Source: Dactylorhiza incarnata
Taxonomy: Eukaryota; Streptophyta; Magnoliopsida; Asparagales; Orchidaceae
Assembly (NCBI GenBank): GCA_033032865.1
Contig: JAWHQI010000005.1
Location: forward strand, 13,106,001-13,170,000
Direction of reading: 5' to 3'
Length of the DNA: 64,000 bases
The notes under the pieces were generated by a model. It did no database searches. It saw only the letters and a list, made by a program, of their open reading frames with translations, and had not been told where the DNA came from. Both the position numbers and the translations under genes were made by a program. Position 1 is the first letter of the stretch, and each line of letters opens with the position of its first letter. Positions 63,120 to 64,000 of the stretch are shown piece by piece.

Positions 63120-64000
63120 TGATGCGCAAATCTTAGCACACCGCTATAGGCAGTAGTAAGACTGCGGCACGAAACGGCAGTGTACCGATCGTTCAAGTAA
63201 TATAAAACGAGGAGTAATCCCCGAGTATCGAATCTCTCAAGGAACACAGTAAGGTGGAGTTTACTATTGAGGCAGGACTTGGGATCGAAGTCCTTTGGTC
63301 GGATGGATGCGGAACGGGGGATTTGGTTTGTGGAAAATAAAGAGAAAATATTACACTACTCCTATGCAATGCCACTATGCAATGCTTCGCTTGGCGGGAT
63401 GGAGACTAGGCAGGCCTTGAGCGCACTGCGTCACAAGGTCGGATGGATGAGTAGGCAAGCGGAATCGAACTATGCAGGCCTTGAGCGCGCTACTTCGTTA
63501 GGCGAATGGATTACACAGGCCGCTATGCCACGCTTCGCTAGGAGGATGGAAGAGTAGGCATACGGATGGAATGGTTCGCACTGGCGGAGTCGGAATGGAT
63601 TACACGGGCCGCTATGCCACTCTTCGCTAGGCAGATGGAAGAGTAGGCATACGGATGAGGGTCGCAAGCACCTCGTCGACAAGCATGCCACTAGAAATTG
63701 CTAGTGCGGCACACGAACGTGACGGCGAGATGGAGGATGGAATGGGTCGCTCCTCACTTGCATAAACCACTCATATCAATTTCACATTAACATGAAATAC
63801 AAATATAATATGATAAGATTTAAGCAAACATTGTTCATACACCCAAACTATAAAGGAAAATGATACTACAGTATAAAGGGGGTTTAGATTACAACCAAAG
63901 CACGGAGACTCATCGGAGGTTCACGGCCAGAATCTAGGGTTGTCAATCCTTGTCCGGACTCGGGCTCCAACTGCCGTCTGGGATCCGGAAGAGCTGTCAC
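63120..64000 (-). repeat. R8 5' LTR, first 881 bp in window
   Basis: It matches 58,174 onward with few differences, including the internal 60-bp duplication (63,505-63,655). The word array and TATA-like box lie beyond the window edge. Confidence 0.92.

Larger units (their letters stand above)
47493..64000 (-). mobile_element. R6: SIRE/Maximus-like element, partial, split by R7 and R8
   Basis: The 3' LTR (47,493-47,914 plus 53,374-54,585) is followed inward by polypurine tract CAAATAGGGGGAGAT, a minus-strand extra ORF (55,095-57,706) and a promoter-like word cluster. R8 then interrupts it, and pol and the 5' LTR must lie beyond 64,000. The order matches R4. The LTR edge TGAAAGAATATAAGG and the G-run with GTGAATAG resemble R4. 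Confidence 0.85.
58174..64000 (-). mobile_element. R8: non-autonomous Athila/Tat-type element, partial
   Basis: The left LTR (58,174-59,841) and the start of a matching right LTR (from 63,120) enclose 3.3 kb. The tRNA-Asp primer site (63,096-63,113) next to the right LTR sets the orientation as minus. The interior codes only a Gag-like protein with a CCHC motif (61,573-62,864), followed by the post-pol motif shared with R2. No RT or integrase is present. The purine tract AAGTCTGGGGGTG adjoins the 3' LTR. The right end and TSD are outside the window. Confidence 0.88.

Overview
The window is plant nuclear DNA, and I can identify almost all of it as nested LTR retrotransposons. I find no host gene, rRNA or tRNA gene, bacterial-type gene or CRISPR array. 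Evidence for a plant: Athila-type Ty3/gypsy and SIRE/Maximus-type Ty1/copia proteins, primer-binding sites for plant tRNA-Asp and initiator tRNA-Met, 5-bp target-site duplications (TSDs), AT-rich spacers and plant-style introns. The species cannot be named from this window; a seed plant with a large repeat-rich genome fits.

Eight elements are labelled R1-R8. R1 is a decayed minus-strand Ty1/copia element running from beyond base 1 to 43,195, split by three insertions: R2, an Athila-like element (2,412-14,191, minus) in its protease; R3, a SIRE-like copia element (14,681-32,268, plus, TSD gacat) in its gag; R5, a SIRE-like element without pol (33,688-42,752, minus, TSD ctatt) at the TATA box of its 5' LTR. 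R3 is itself split in its 3' LTR by R4 (22,309-30,658, minus, TSD tagaa). Bases 43,196-47,492 are unclassified sequence that hosted R1. From 47,493 to the window end lies R6, a minus-strand SIRE-like element, split in its 3' LTR by R7, a plus-strand gag-only element (47,915-53,373), and in its interior by R8 (58,174 to beyond 64,000, minus), a non-autonomous element with the same tRNA-Asp primer site as R2.

Inferred order of events: unclassified sequence, then R1 and R6, then R2, R3, R5, R7 and R8, then R4. All pol genes are broken by stops, frameshifts, lost catalytic residues or deletion, so nothing here looks able to move by itself.

The most interesting signal is a shared regulatory layout. 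Each LTR family carries its own array of short CpG-rich inverted-repeat words between its 5' edge and a TATA box (weakest TATA in R4). In R4, R5 and R6, which carry an extra ORF resembling the putative plant transposon protein domain, the same family-specific words recur inside the element just upstream of that ORF. In R4 and R6 a TATA box follows, then an ATG about 100 bp further on. In R5 the ORF is antisense and has a likely 5'-UTR intron; in R6 it appears to contain a 79-bp intron. This suggests a second, internal promoter built from U3 vocabulary. Other notable items are a 51-bp GC-rich palindromic array in the R7 LTRs, an 85-bp minisatellite with a 256-bp higher-order period in R7, tandem hairpins with a compensated stem in R2, and a 42-bp copy of R1 sequence at the wrong end of R2.
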